NCBI GenBank assembly: GCA_016946835.1
Contig: JACVTC010000069.1
Location: 220,001-284,000 of the forward strand
Length of the DNA stretch: 64,000 bases
Direction of reading: 5' to 3'
Source: Neocallimastix lanati (nom. inval.)
Taxonomy: Eukaryota; Neocallimastigomycota; Neocallimastigomycetes; Neocallimastigales; Neocallimastigaceae
In this document: in pieces, positions 14,301 to 26,673 of the stretch
How the letters are laid out: every line of letters starts with the position of its first letter
How positions within the stretch are numbered: position 1 is the first letter of the stretch
Position numbers and translations under genes: made by a program
The notes under the pieces: generated by a model
The model's database searches: none
Told to the model about the DNA's origin: nothing
The model's input: the letters and a program-made list of their open reading frames with translations, nothing else

Positions 14301-17300
14301 ATTATATTCATTCAATTTATCATCAAATGATAAACTTCTTTGACGTGAGCCAGAAAATTCTGAATTTCCAGAATTTAAACTTTTCATATCACTATTATTG
14401 TGGGTCTTATTTTCACTGGTTTCATCTATGCTTGATAGGATATTTATATTATCATATTCTCTATTTTGTGAACATATTGATCTATCTGTAGAAGATGCTC
14501 TTGAATTTCTTGAACTTGCTGAAACTGATGTTTTCTTCTTATTCTTTGAATCTTCATGCTTTGATTTAAATATGGAACGATATCTACCTTTTATTTTTTT
14601 GAATTGTTTTTGAACTTCTGGATTATTTAGTTCATCAACATGAAGAAGGTAAAAGTTTCTTTTGTTTAACCATTCCATAATTTCAAAGTATACTTTATAT
14701 ATAAAATCGTATTCTTCTCTTTTAAATGCTGTGGTTAATAATTTATAAATCATTTCCAAATATCTTTTAGATTTTTTATATTTATTAATTTCTGCATACA
14801 TAGAATCTAATGAATAAACATTAATACCATATTCAATATCTGCCATGGTTGTATAACTATCGGATATACCTTTTTTATCACCCATTATATTCGAATCATT
14901 TAATTGAAGTATAAAATCTACATAATCTGCTAGATTTACCATTACAGACGGCTTTTCTACTATCTCGTGATTTGAAAAAATTGAACTTGTAGCAAAATGT
15001 AAATATTCTATTTGACCGGGACACTTCTTTCCATGACAAAGTGTTTTCTTAAATTTTTCCATATGAGTACTCCATAAATGGTCAATAGTAGTACTACTAG
15101 GAATCATTCTTTTATTTTTATCTAAACATGAATTAATTAAGCTAAGTGTATTTCTACAAATTGTATATAATTCATCCTTCACTTGCCATAGATTTAAAAA
15201 GTAGATTAAAGTATAAGTTAAACATGGGAAGTAATTGTTATAAATATAATCCACGGTACTCTTCTCAAAATATTCTCGTTCCATAAAAACTGAATGACAC
15301 TTCATCAAGATGTGAATGACAAATTCAGGTGGATTTTCAAAATTTAAAAATGGAATAACTGTATGATAACAATATAACATTGAGGATATTAAATAACCTT
15401 TATTTTTAATTCTATTAGATAATTCCATGCAAATCAGAAATCTTTGACATAATTTTAATTTCTTTATGATCCATTTTTTATCAATATTTATTTCATCGGT
15501 ATAATCAACACTTTCTTCCTTATCCATTTTTTCACTTAATGATTTTGTATTTAACATTAAAATTGAAATGAAATTTCTAGTTAATGTTTCTGTTGAATAT
15601 GTTATATGACTTTTGTTAAATATAAACGATGAATTCTAAATAATGATTTAAACAAAAATAAATATTAATACAAAAAAAATAAAAATAAAAATTTAATATA
15701 TATATATATATATATATATATTATCTAAAATATTATCTATAATTACCTTTTTAATCCAATATGGCTCCTTTGAAAATGAAGAAATTAATTCTGATTCATC
15801 AGATAGACTCTCAACAAAATAATCGAATAAATATCGCTCAGAGCATTCAGTACAGTGTTCTAATCCTTCTATACTTGCAAATAAACTTAAATAACTTAAA
15901 TTAATTAATATTGGTAATGGAAATGCTACTAGAATTGGTGTAGTTTGGGCACCAATTTTACCACATAATAAATTTTTATTTTTATCATAAGCTGCAACGG
16001 CTACTATATATTTTTGATTTTCTTTTAATCCATTAATAATAATTTCTGTTTCATTTGTTTTATTTAAAACAAATTCATCGGTTCCAGGGTAGGAACAATC
16101 ACTCATAGTAACATTTCCAATACCACTAGGCTTGCAAAATATTTTATAATAAAATGGTTTAATATTTTTGTTTCTTGGAGGAAGAGGTTTAAAGACTAAT
16201 GAAGTATTACTTCTCTTAACACAAATAGGAGGTGGGCAAATATCACTATTAATATGATTATTCATATTTTCAGAATTTAAATATACATGATGAAACAAAA
16301 TACTTTCTTCTGAATGAATGTTTAATAAGTAATTTATAGAAGAAAGTAGTAAAGATTCTTTTTGTGTAATTGTTAAATAATTATTTAAAGCAACCGTAAA
16401 TTGAAAATAGAACAAACTCCTTAAATAATTATTTTTACCACAATAAGTTTCTAAAATTTTAGGAGTTGGTTTTGACATAAATTCAGGATATGAAGTTAAT
16501 TTTTTTTTATAAATTGCAAAGTATTCTTTTTCTTTCTTTTCTTTTTCTATATAGTATATTTTCCTTTTATTAAGAATAGCAATTCGAAACATAAGACTAT
16601 ACAAGACATATTTTTTATGAATTAATGAATGAATAATACCCCTTTTTTTAGGGGATTTAGTAGTAGCTGAAAGTGTCACATGTTCAAATTGAGGACCAAA
16701 AACAGCTGGATTATATGATAATGAATGATAAATATGAGAAGTTCCCCTTGTACTATATAAGCATGCATCTACATCTTTAATATTTTCTTTAATTTTTTTA
16801 ATAAATTCTGTAGCATCATAATCATAATTATTATTTAATATAATTAAAATATATTGTTGAACGATTTTACTATATAAAATTGGATTTACATAGGACGAAT
16901 AATATTTCTTATAAACATTTATACAAATAATACAAAGTTTAACAATGACAATTACATTTTTTTCACAAATACATTTATAATTTTGTTTTTCAGGATAAAG
17001 TCTTAAACAATAGTGCCAAATAATTCTTACAAAAGCGTTTATATTATGAATACAACCCATTTGATTTCTAATGGCAAATTTTATATAACTATATAATGAA
17101 TGAACACCAAATTTTAAATTATTAATGATATTTTCTATACCTTCATCCGTAATTTCTTCTTTTAAATTATCATATAATTTAATATCGTAAATGTTGTCTA
17201 TAATATTTTTAATGTTGTCATTAGAATTATCATTTTGAATATTATTTGAACCTCTAAGAAGTTTACTACCCTTTTTACTAATTTGGTTGCATTTCTTCGT

Positions 17301-18975
17301 TTTATTTTCTTCATTTACGTTATTTTTATTTTTTTTTTCTAAATTAATGAAATAGTGAGAAATATTAACATAAATACTCCATTCTAATTGGAATAATTTC
17401 TTATATCCGAAGTCTTCTTCCTCAAAAATTTCATAATATTTTTGAATAACTTGAGAAACTTTTAAAAATAATGGCCATTCCATAAGTTGAAATAATATTT
17501 GCCACAAATAGACTATATATTTAATGGGAATTCCTTTTTTATTGATATTCACTACAATATCATCTATATCAATATTTTCAAAACATGAACATACCATAAC
17601 CTTTCCGCTATCCTTTAGTAATTCTACTTTTTCACTATTTACAGCCATCCCTTCCTTCAAAGAAATAAGATCCATTGCAATATATATATTTGAAATAATA
17701 ATATAACCATAGGTCGTTAATGCCACATGATTTTTACTTTGCTTATAATTAATATTAATATCAGTAAAACTTGGAAATGCTTTTAATACAACATATAATT
17801 TATCTTTATCACTTTTCCAATATAACAACATTTTCATAATACTATAAGATATTTCATTTAATTTTCTCTCCAATGGTAATGGATCTCTCAATTTATTGTT
17901 ATCATTTTTTTTGCTTGGTTTTTTCTTAGTTTTTGAAAACTTATTCTGTTTTTCTTTCTCCTTTTCACTTAATTTACTGGGACTAGCACTTCTACTTCGG
18001 CTTCTACTTGGACTTCGACTAATACTCTTACTGTTGTTTTTGTTTTTAATTTTACTCTTACTCTTACTAGTACTCTTTTTAGACTTATTATCATTTCTTG
18101 TCTTACTTCTTCCTCTAATTTCTTTTTCCTCTACCTCAGCTATTTCAAATTCATTAATATCTTCATCTTCTTTAAAATCTATTTTCTCCGAAATTTCCGT
18201 AAAAAATAAGGAGGAATCATTCAAAAATTGAAAATTATTTGTGTCCAGTCTCTTTTTAAGTATATCCCTATTTTCTACTTCAAAACTTTTACACCAAAGC
18301 CCAATAAAGTCTTCATAATCACTTTTAATATTATTTCTATTCAATATTGTATTTTTATCTAGATATTCATGCTTATTCACCATTATATCATTATATATGC
18401 ATCTAAATTCATCTGATATATTAGAATTAAATTCATTTTCATCATAATTTAATGGAAAGTCATTATATAGTAAATCCATTTGATAGATAAATAAAAATAT
18501 TTTATGCCAACTGATATACTTAATAAGCAATTCTTTTAAAACTTGATTATTTGTTGCTTCATATGTTTCCTTGAAATATTTTAATACGGAGAAAATAAAT
18601 TCACCTCCTTCTTTTAATAATTTTTTTTTCTTATTTTCAATACTTTCCTTATCTTCTTCAATATTTTCAAAAGGTATATCACGATTAAAATTTTCTTTAT
18701 TTAAATCATCCATTATAATAATGTTATTATATCTTGCCATATAAAGTTTGTAGGTTGTATATATACATTCGAATAAAAATGTTTGAAAACTTATGGATTC
18801 AGAATATAAATGATTTACCAAAACTTTAACAATCCAAATGGAATTTGCAATAATCTATTAATTTTTATTTTATACACATTTAAAATTGGAAAGTGGAAGT
18901 TTAAATATGTAAGTTAAATATTAAAAATAAAATAAAGCAAAAACAAACAAACAAACAAACAAACAAACAAAAAAC

Positions 18976-19006
<31 letters not shown>

Positions 19007-19869
19007 CAAAACAAAAAAAAAAAAAAAAAAAAAAATAAAAAAAAAAAAAATACTTTTTCATTTGCAGAATTGCATAAACTATCATTAATTTGTTTAACCC
19101 TTAAGAGTGATAAAAATATTTTTTCTTTTGAATCATTATTTTTAATGTATTCTTTAATATTATTCTTTAATTCATCCATAATTCCACCCATTGTTCCAGT
19201 ATTATTATTATTATTATTTTGATGAAGTGATCCAATTTGTAATGAATTATTCTGAAAAGTTGTATAATATTTTATATATACATGATCCATTTTTAATCTT
19301 TCATATAACAATGATAATTCCTCCGTTTTTTTTGGAATTTCTCCGAAAATTTTTTCCACAGGTCCAAAAAGCATACTATCGGCATAATTAATAAATTCTT
19401 CATCCCTTATAAATAATTCTATCAAATAAATAAGTTGTTGAATAGCGAAATTATTTTCTAATTTATATATAAAATTTTTTAATAAATTTTGAAAATTTGT
19501 AAGCACTAATTTTTTTCTTGCTTTGGTTCGATTTATTGGACTTAATGATTTATATGAAGTATATTGATTAATAACATATTTTTTATAGCCATTATACCAC
19601 ACTTTCAGTTTTCTTTTGAATAAAGATATATTTAATTATACATAATATTTATAAAGGATAATATATAATATATATATTAAATATTTTATTAATAATTTTT
19701 TTTTTTTTTTTTTAAATTATCAATTAATATATATAATTTTCATAATTAATAATAATAAAATATAAAGTTTTATAATTAAAAGAAATTACTCGGAATCCAA
19801 ATGATCCAATTCTTTGAAGTCAAAGAGTTTATCATCACTTTTAATATCTTTATTCCTAAAGCTGATCAT
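7942..19869 (-). CDS. CFAP54: CFAP54-like cilia/flagella-associated protein, 5 exons, about 3784 aa
   Basis: CFAP54 proteins belong to the C1d projection of the axonemal central apparatus and are needed for normal ciliary beating; here the likely place is the zoospore flagellum. Exons (minus strand): 19869-19790, 19612-19054, 18854-15747, 15635-8238 and 8151-7942, summing to 3785 codons with frame kept at every junction. Visible features: an N-terminal helical region; a Lys/Ser/Arg-rich low-complexity segment (about residues 430-510); an FN3-like segment near residues 1085-1190 (KPFYYKIFCKP, then TETEIIINGLKENQKYIVAV) followed by PILVAFPLPILINLSYLSLF, the arrangement known from CFAP54; long TPR-like helical stretches; and an Asn-rich tract at about residues 2540-2740 coded by AAT repeats. 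It is longer than the human protein (about 3100 aa), mostly through low-complexity inserts. Least certain are the first exon and the last donor (TCA|GTTAAA), which skips an alternative stop at 8211. Without that last intron the protein would end nine residues later at 8211. Confidence 0.8.
11166..11770 (-). repeat. AAT/ATT trinucleotide-rich tract coding poly-Asn inside CFAP54
   Basis: About 600 nt of irregular (AAT)n interrupted by GAA/ATA/ACT codons. In the gene frame this gives repeated motifs such as NNNENINN (period about 8-15 residues). The mirror plus-strand ORFs of about 185 codons (Ile- or Leu-rich) are shadows. The tract stays open in the gene frame, so it is probably kept in the protein rather than being an intron. 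Confidence 0.85.
18930..19050. repeat. (CAAA)n/(CAAAA)n and poly(A) in CFAP54 intron 2
   Basis: A microsatellite with about eight copies of a 4-mer, then 5-mers, then A-runs on the plus strand. It fills most of the intron between CFAP54 exons 2 and 3 (18855-19053). On the transcribed strand it reads as a T-rich tract directly after the 5' splice donor. Confidence 0.85.
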
Positions 19870-20252
19870 TTTTATATAAAAGTATTATATATCAATAATA
19901 AATTAATTATAATTGTTACTAAAAGATATACATCTTATAATAAGGTTAATAATAGTTATTAATTAAAAATATTTTTTATATTTTATATATGCAAATTTTA
20001 TAATAAATTTATTACATAAAATTTTCGAGGATAATAAATTTTAAATTCAAATTTTTAACTTTTTAAAAAAAATTAAATATTCAACAATTGTTTTATTTAT
20101 GAATTTTAAAACTTATTAAATTTATTATATATATTATAAATTTATCTATCTATTTATTTATTTATTTATTTATTATTTTTTTTTATCTATTATTTTATAG
20201 TTTTTTTATCTATTATTTTATTATTATTATTATTATTTTAATTTTATTATTA

Positions 20253-20283
<31 letters not shown>

Positions 20284-22872
20284 TATTATTATTATTATTA
20301 TTAATTTTTATTATATAATGTAGTATCTCAAAATAATACTTTATAATATTTTAAAATGCATAATAATCACTATGTAAATTTTATTTAAATAATATAAACT
20401 TCTAACAAATATTTTTTATTAATTTTTAAAATTACTCTTTTAATAATCATAATATCACGTGTATGATATTATACAATTCATAAAAAATGTATAAATTAGT
20501 AATAATATAAAACATAAATTTTATAAAGATAATACCAAATCAGTATGTCATTAATTTTTGTTAGTGAAACTATCAAAGTTATATTTAAATTTTATTTTAA
20601 ATTGATGTAAATTAAAAGCGGATAAAAATATTTTAATAATTTCTAAACAAAAATTAAAATAAAGATGAGTTAAATGAAGAAAAATTGTAAAATATCAGAT
20701 GCATTAATATAACAGTTTATAATGATTTTTATCTACAAATAATTATCTATCATTTTAATAAATATTTAAATATTTAACATTGTAGAATTCCTAATAATCA
20801 TAAGAATTCATTTTATCAATAAAAGATTTTAAAAATAATAAAAGTTATAATTTAATTATGATTATAATTGGAATTCATATGAATTTAGTGTGTGTAATAA
20901 ATGAAATAAAAAATAATATATATTAGTCAAATTAATATTATTTGGGAAGTAGAAATAACTAATAGATTAATTCAAAAATAAAATTTAAAGAATATAATTA
21001 TGTATAATTTATTATAATGTATTTAAATATATTTCAATATACTTTTTTCTTTTGTTAAAAAAATTCAAGAAAAATTATTTTTCAATTAGTTCTAACTTAT
21101 TTCATTCATTTATAGTTTTATTTAAATTTTAGTGTTAAAAGCTACCATATATTTTTATAATGGTAAATGATAAATAATTATAAAAAATAATTAGTTTAAA
21201 TACTCAAAAAAGAAATAAACAATAAAGATTTTATTTTAAACTTTTATTTAAAATAATTTATTATTAATTCTAATTTTTTTTTTTTTAATTTTAATATTTC
21301 ATATTATCCTTGTATTTTTAATCCTTAATTATTTTAAATTTTATGTATAAAATAAATTTTTATTAATAGCAAAGAATTTCTGTATTAAACTATTTAATGT
21401 ATGAATTATAGCAATAAATTTCAATCAATTTAGTAATATATAAAAATTAAGATCATTAATAAATAAATATTTAGAAATTTAAAGAAAAAAGAATAAAAAA
21501 AAAATTATAAATATATGAATAATTCTCAATTAATTTTAAGAAAAAAAGGATAAAAAAAAATTATATATATGAATAATATATATGAATATGAATAATTCTA
21601 AATTTTTTTTATTGTTTATATTTTTGTTTTTTCTTTTAAAAGTATAAAAGTATTACTAAAATTTTTATTAAAATTATTAATTTGTATGAAAAGGAAAAGT
21701 TAGAATGAAAAACATTTAATTTTAATTCTAAAGATTAATATTAAGTGCTTTGCATTTTTTTTTTTTTTTTTTTTTTAATCGCGGTTATATTATCTTAAAT
21801 TATTATTTCTAAATCTATTAAAAGAGATATAATAATTTATAATAAAATTGCAAATTAAATAATAACAGTTACATTAAAATGTTAAAATATTTAATATTTA
21901 TTATATATTTTATATTGAATAATATATTTTATAATTCAGTTTTCCTTTATAATATTTAATATTAAATATATAATATTTTATTATTTATATTTATTAATTT
22001 TAATATTATTTAATATTTTATATTTAATATTTAATATTTTATATTTAACATTTAACATTTAATATTTTATATTTAATAATTTTAATATTTTATATTTAGT
22101 TTTTTTAATTTTATATTTATTAATTTCAACAACATCTTAATTATAATTTCTATTTCTAATATTTAATTGTAATTAAATATCCTCATTAATTCATTTATTA
22201 TTAAAAATAATATATTATTTATTATATATAATATATTATTTTTTAAATAAAATAATAATAAATATTATTAGATCGAAATAATAGAATAATAAACATCAAT
22301 CTTTTTTACACCTCATCTAGATCTCTTAATAATATTATAATAACCAATCATTTTGTTGTATTTTTATTATCTTTAGGTTATCAATACATACATTAATAGA
22401 TAAGAAAAATTTTACATTAATATTTGTTCCATTCAATGGATTGTAAATATTTGGATAAATATATTAATAATATATTATATTATATATTATTATTGATATC
22501 TATTCAATTGATTTGAAAAAATGAATGAATCATTTTATTAATATTACAATTATAAATATAAATTTAATATACTAAAATTAATATTAAACATTTAATACTA
22601 CAATTAATGTTTGAAGAAATAATTTCTTATTCCATACATCCATATATTAATTAATAATAAATAACAAAAAAGCTATATATAAAAAAAAAAGAAAAATTAG
22701 TATTTGTAATATATATTAATAGTAATATTAATATTAATTAAAATAGATATTATTAATAGATTTTAAAAATAAGAATTATATATAAATAAGAAAAAATCGC
22801 CAACGTTTTATTTCTCTTTACACAATTAGCAAATTTTTAACTTATATTATTTGTTAACTAAGTATTCAAAAA
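19870..22872. other. Divergent intergenic region CFAP54 / LYS9
   Basis: Three kilobases of AT-rich sequence with no supported gene, holding microsatellites near 20215-20305 (ATT)n and tandem 'TTTAATATT' runs near 21955-22090. The two flanking genes are transcribed away from it, so both promoters must lie here. The slightly GC-richer stretch at 22795-22872 directly before the LYS9 ATG (CGCCAACG...CTCTTTACACAATTAGC) is probably its 5' UTR. Confidence 0.6.
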
Positions 22873-24779
22873 ATGGTTGCTGAAAAGTAAATATTATAAA
22901 TATAAAAATATATGAAAGAAAATTAGATGAAAAAGTAAAAATTTATTAAAAATGGAGTAATATAAATTAGAAAAGATAAAAATAACATTAATATATATAT
23001 ATATTGAAGATAAATGTTAAGAATGATAAATATTATGGAATGAAAAAGAAAATGTTTGAATAAAAAGTGTTAAAAAAAAAAAAAGAAAAAGAAAATATAT
23101 GTATATATATAAATATTGTACAAATAATATTAAAGAGAAGAAATATGAATGGGAAATAGAAAAAATTGTTAAAAAATGTTAATATAAAGTTGTAAAGAGT
23201 TAAAGATTTAATTTTAAAAAAATATATTTATTAATAAATTATTATATTTTGTTATTTATAATAAAAGGAAAATTCTTCTTATTGGTTCTGGTTTCGTTGC
23301 TGGTCCATGTCTTAACTACCTTTTAAGAAGACCAGAAAACAAAATTACTGTTGGTAAGTGAATATTAATAAAAATATATATGGTATAAAGCTCTATAATT
23401 ATGTATTAGTGTATGATGTATTAATTAATTATATTAAAATATTAACTATAAAATAGCTTGTAGAACTATTTCAAAAGCTCAAGCTCTTTGTAATGGTCAT
23501 GCTAACGCTACTCCAATTACTCTTGATGTTTCCAATGAAGCTCAATTAGATGCTGAAGTTGCTAAGCATGATATTGTTATTAACTTAATTCCATACATTT
23601 ACCACCCAATTGTTATTAAGTCATGTATTAAGAACAAGAAGCACTGTTGTACTACTAGTTACGTCTCTCCAGTTATGGCTGAAATGGACGAAGCGTAAGT
23701 TTATAAATATTAATAATAAGTTTAGAACTACAATTAAAATTAATAATGAATTTTCGTAAATAAAAAATAGTGCTAAGGCTGCTGATGTTACTTGTATGAA
23801 CGAAATCGGTATTGACCCTGGAGTTGATCATCTTTACGCTCTTAAGGTTATTAACGAAGTTCATGAAAGAAAGGGTAAGATCATTTCCTTCACTTCATGG
23901 TGTGGTGGTCTCCCAGTTCCAGAAGATTCTAACAATCCATTAGGTTACAAATTCTCTTGGTCTGCTCGTGGTGTCCTTTTAGCTCTTAGAAATAATGCTA
24001 GATACTTAAAGGACGGTAAGATCGTTGAAATTGAGAATGTTAATGGTGCTTTAATGAAGAGTGCTAAGCCAGTCATTATTTACCCAGGTTACGCTTTCGT
24101 TGGTTATCCAAACCGTGATTCTCTTTCTTACCTTGAAAGATACCACATTCCAGAAGCCAAGAACTGTATGAGAGGTACTCTTCGTTACCAAGGTTTCCCA
24201 GAATTCGCTCAAGCTCTTGCTGAAGTTGGTTTCTTAGATGATTCTCCAAAGGATTTCCTTTCTTCTCCAATTCCATGGAATGCTGCTCTTGCTAAGCTTT
24301 TAGGTATTGAAGCTACTGATGCTGCTTCCTTAAAGCAAGCTGTTACTGAAAAGTGCCACTTAGAAGGTGAAAACAAGAATTCAATTCTTTACGGTTTTAA
24401 CTGGTTAGGTTTATTCTCTGACACTCCAATTGTTCCAAACGGTAATGCTCTTGACTGTTTATGTGCTACTTTAGAACAAAAGTTACAATACGGACCAAAT
24501 GAACGTGATTTATGTGTCCTTCAACACAAGTTCGAAATTGAAGAAGCTGATGGTTCTATTACTAATGTTAACTCTACCGGTTTTTGGACTGGTGTTGTTG
24601 GTGGTGATAGTGCTATGGCTACTACCGTCGGTCTTCCATGTGGTATTGCTGTCCAATTAATTTTAGATGGTGTTATTAAGCGTCGTGGTGTTATTGCTCC
24701 AATGGAAAAGGATGTTTACGAACCAATTAGAGAAACTCTTGCTAAGGAAGGTGTTTACATGGTTGAAGAAAAGTGGTAA
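22873..24779 (+). CDS. LYS9: Saccharopine dehydrogenase (NADP+, L-glutamate-forming), 4 exons, 448 aa
   Basis: Catalyses the eighth step of the fungal alpha-aminoadipate lysine pathway, joining alpha-aminoadipate semialdehyde and glutamate to saccharopine; cytosolic in yeast. Exons 22873-22886, 23268-23353, 23457-23694 and 23771-24779 give 449 codons in frame, with GT..AG introns. Exon 1 codes only MVAE plus part of Lys. The Rossmann nucleotide-binding loop is KILLIGSGFVAGP (Gly at 11, 13 and 17). VACRT follows the second strand. Later blocks match yeast Lys9 closely: VTCMNEIGIDPGVDHLYALK, CGGLPVPEDSNNPLGYKFSW, IYPGYAFVGYPNRDS, RGTLRYQGFPEF and NERDLCVLQHKFEIE. Length equals the family norm (yeast 446 aa). 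The exons use a narrow set of GC-richer codons (GCT, GGT, AAG), unlike CFAP54, which suggests strong expression. The only long ORF starts inside exon 4, so its Met at 23796 is not the true start. Confidence 0.96.
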
Positions 24780-25289
24780 ACAACTTAATTTAAATTTAAT
24801 GAAGAATGGAAAACTTTTTTTTATATAAAAAAAAAAGTAATTAATTAAAAGCAAATCATTTTAACGAAAACAAATTGAAACAAATTAAATATAAAAAATA
24901 AATTAAATTTTGATCTTTGTATATACTACTCTAATCAAATGTAGATAGATAGTAAAATAGAACAAAAAATACAAAATAATTTGCGTGTCTTTTTTTAATT
25001 TAAAAAAAAAAATTATAATGAATTAAATTATTAAATAATTTAAAAATAATTGAAAATAGGAAATCATAAAAAAAATAAAAAAATAAAAATAAAAATAATA
25101 AAGCAAATAATAAAAAATAAAAAAAGATTAAAAAAAAAAAAAAAAATTATTTAGATTTATTAGTAAATAAAATTTGTGTAATTATTAGTATTTATTTAAT
25201 TTCTTAATTTTAATAAATTTATGATCTTTATAATTTATAAAATCATGTATTTAATATAAAATATAAACTAATGGAAATGACGGTTTTGT
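24780..25289. other. LYS9 3' flank
   Basis: An AT-rich 3' UTR and spacer with A-runs (25066-25146). No gene is seen. The first recognisable LINE sequence begins near 25300. Confidence 0.6.
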
Positions 25290-26304
25290 AATATTTATTG
25301 ATCTTTTTATTTTTATTTAATATTGCTTTATTATTGTTAATAGTAATAATGATAATAGTAATAGTAATAATAGTAATAGTTATAATAGTAATAATAATAT
25401 TAGTAATAGTATTTTTAGTAATGTTAGTAATAGTATTGAAAATAATGTGTATATTGATTCTAGTGTGTATGAAAAAGTGTTTAATTTCCTTCTTGGAGGT
25501 CGAAGTATTAATAACAGTACAAGGGAATGGAAGGATCTATTTAAGTGCCAGATGAAATCAGGTGCTTATTCTGATACTCCGTTCTTAGTGGTTACTGCGG
25601 CACTTCTCCAATCGATTATACCTATTGCTATTGGCCAGCAATGGTCTTTGTTCAATAGGTTCAAATCGAATCGTACTACTACTACCAAGAGCGTCAATGC
25701 TGAAGAAACAGTAAGACAGGCCAGCAGGGCTAGCGCAACCAATGAAGATCATAATTTTGTATCTTAAAATTATGATTAACATTGCGAAGTCAAAACATTT
25801 AAATGAACTACTTTTCAAAGGTTCATCTGAGTCTCCTGTTCCAAAAATTGTGGGCTTGGCGGAATTCTTAACAAATGCAATACCTATCATAAGTAGTTCG
25901 TTTGAGCTATTATTTGATAGGTATTGCAAAATATCAAACTTAACCAAGAGCGTCGACGTCGTACTGATAAGGCATAATGAAAATACAGGATTATCATCTA
26001 TTACTACGAAGGGTGATTCTCGCCCTAGTAGCTCAATAAATGATGAATCCGGGGAGAGTTTAGTGGACACCACACTATCTATTTTAAGGATGTTACTTCT
26101 AAATTTTATTTCTTTTTTATTTGATAGGAAGGGTAAAATTCCCGCATAGTACAACTTGCCGAAATACATAGTATTTTCGAGCTTTTTTATTTTTTATTTT
26201 TTATTTTTTAATTTTTTATTTTTAATTTCTAATGTACTTTTCACCTACATGTATTTTTTAAAATAAAATTTAATAAAGTTTTTGGAAGTGTATTCTCTTC
26301 CCTG

Positions 26305-26346
<42 letters not shown>

Positions 26347-26585
26347 CGAAGTCAAAGTTAATTATTATACTTCAGTATAATAATGCCCTTGTGAAGTCTT
26401 ACAAATATTAATTAAATGAAACTAGAATATATTATACCATTATTTTATTTTTATTTTGTGTTTTATTTTTTGTTTATTTTTTTATCTTTTTTTTTTTTTT
26501 TATTATTTTATTACATGTATTTTATCAAATATTTAATTAATAAAGATGAAACAAGTTTGCTGCCGTTAAAAAAAAAAAAAAAAAA
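25290..26585 (+). mobile_element. LINE-A 3' end, interrupted by LINE-B
   Basis: The 5'-truncated tail of a non-LTR retrotransposon, here called LINE-A. After an (AAT/AGT)n stretch (25300-25440) it codes the C-terminal module: EKVFNFLLGGRSINNSTREW, then GAYSDTPFLVVTAALLQSII, then TKSVNAEETVRQASR, with a stop at 25767. Its 3' UTR is split: it stops at 25794 and resumes at 26343, ending near 26569 in an A-run. The minus-strand copy at 41858-43774 has the same 3' UTR unbroken, so the order is certain. 'AATAAAGATG' lies before the tail. The intervening 548 nt are the LINE-B insertion listed next. Confidence 0.85.
25795..26342 (+). mobile_element. LINE-B, strongly 5'-truncated, inserted in LINE-A
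   Basis: Codes only the C-terminal module: HLNELLFKGSSESPVPKIVG, AEFLTNAIPIISSSFELLF, LTKSVDVVLIRHNENTG and ESLVDTTLSILRMLLL, ending at 26149. The 3' UTR has GTACTTTTCACCTACATGTA and the terminal GTGTATTCTCTTCCCTGTCT, then about 35 A. It is flanked by a 14-bp target-site duplication, ATTGCGAAGTCAAA, at 25781-25794 and 26343-26356. The unoccupied site is seen once in the other LINE-A copy at 42086-42099. Confidence 0.9.
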
Positions 26586-26606
26586 AATTGCTTTATTATG
26601 GTTAGG

Positions 26607-26673
26607 AAGATAAATATAACTAGAAACTTTAGGAATGAATGCTATTCCTAAAGTTTCTAGTTATATTTATCTT
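26607..26673. repeat. Perfect 30-bp inverted repeat at LINE-B 5' junction
   Basis: Arms 26607-26636 (starts AAGATAAATATAACTAGAAA) and 26644-26673 (ends TTTCTAGTTATATTTATCTT), with a 7-nt spacer GAATGCT. The right arm is coding LINE-B sequence; the left arm is its exact reverse complement. Confidence 0.95.

Noticed and set aside
18901-19053. C-terminal F/C/L-rich extension of the ORF ending at 18901
   Set aside because: Translation of the T-rich intron after the GT donor at 19053; CFAP54 continues at 18854.
23673-24276. Minus-strand ORFs over LYS9
   Set aside because: Shadows of exon 4; no similarity to anything known.
25585-26169. 194-codon minus-strand ORF
   Set aside because: Antisense of the LINE-A/LINE-B modules; it crosses the nested insertion boundary.
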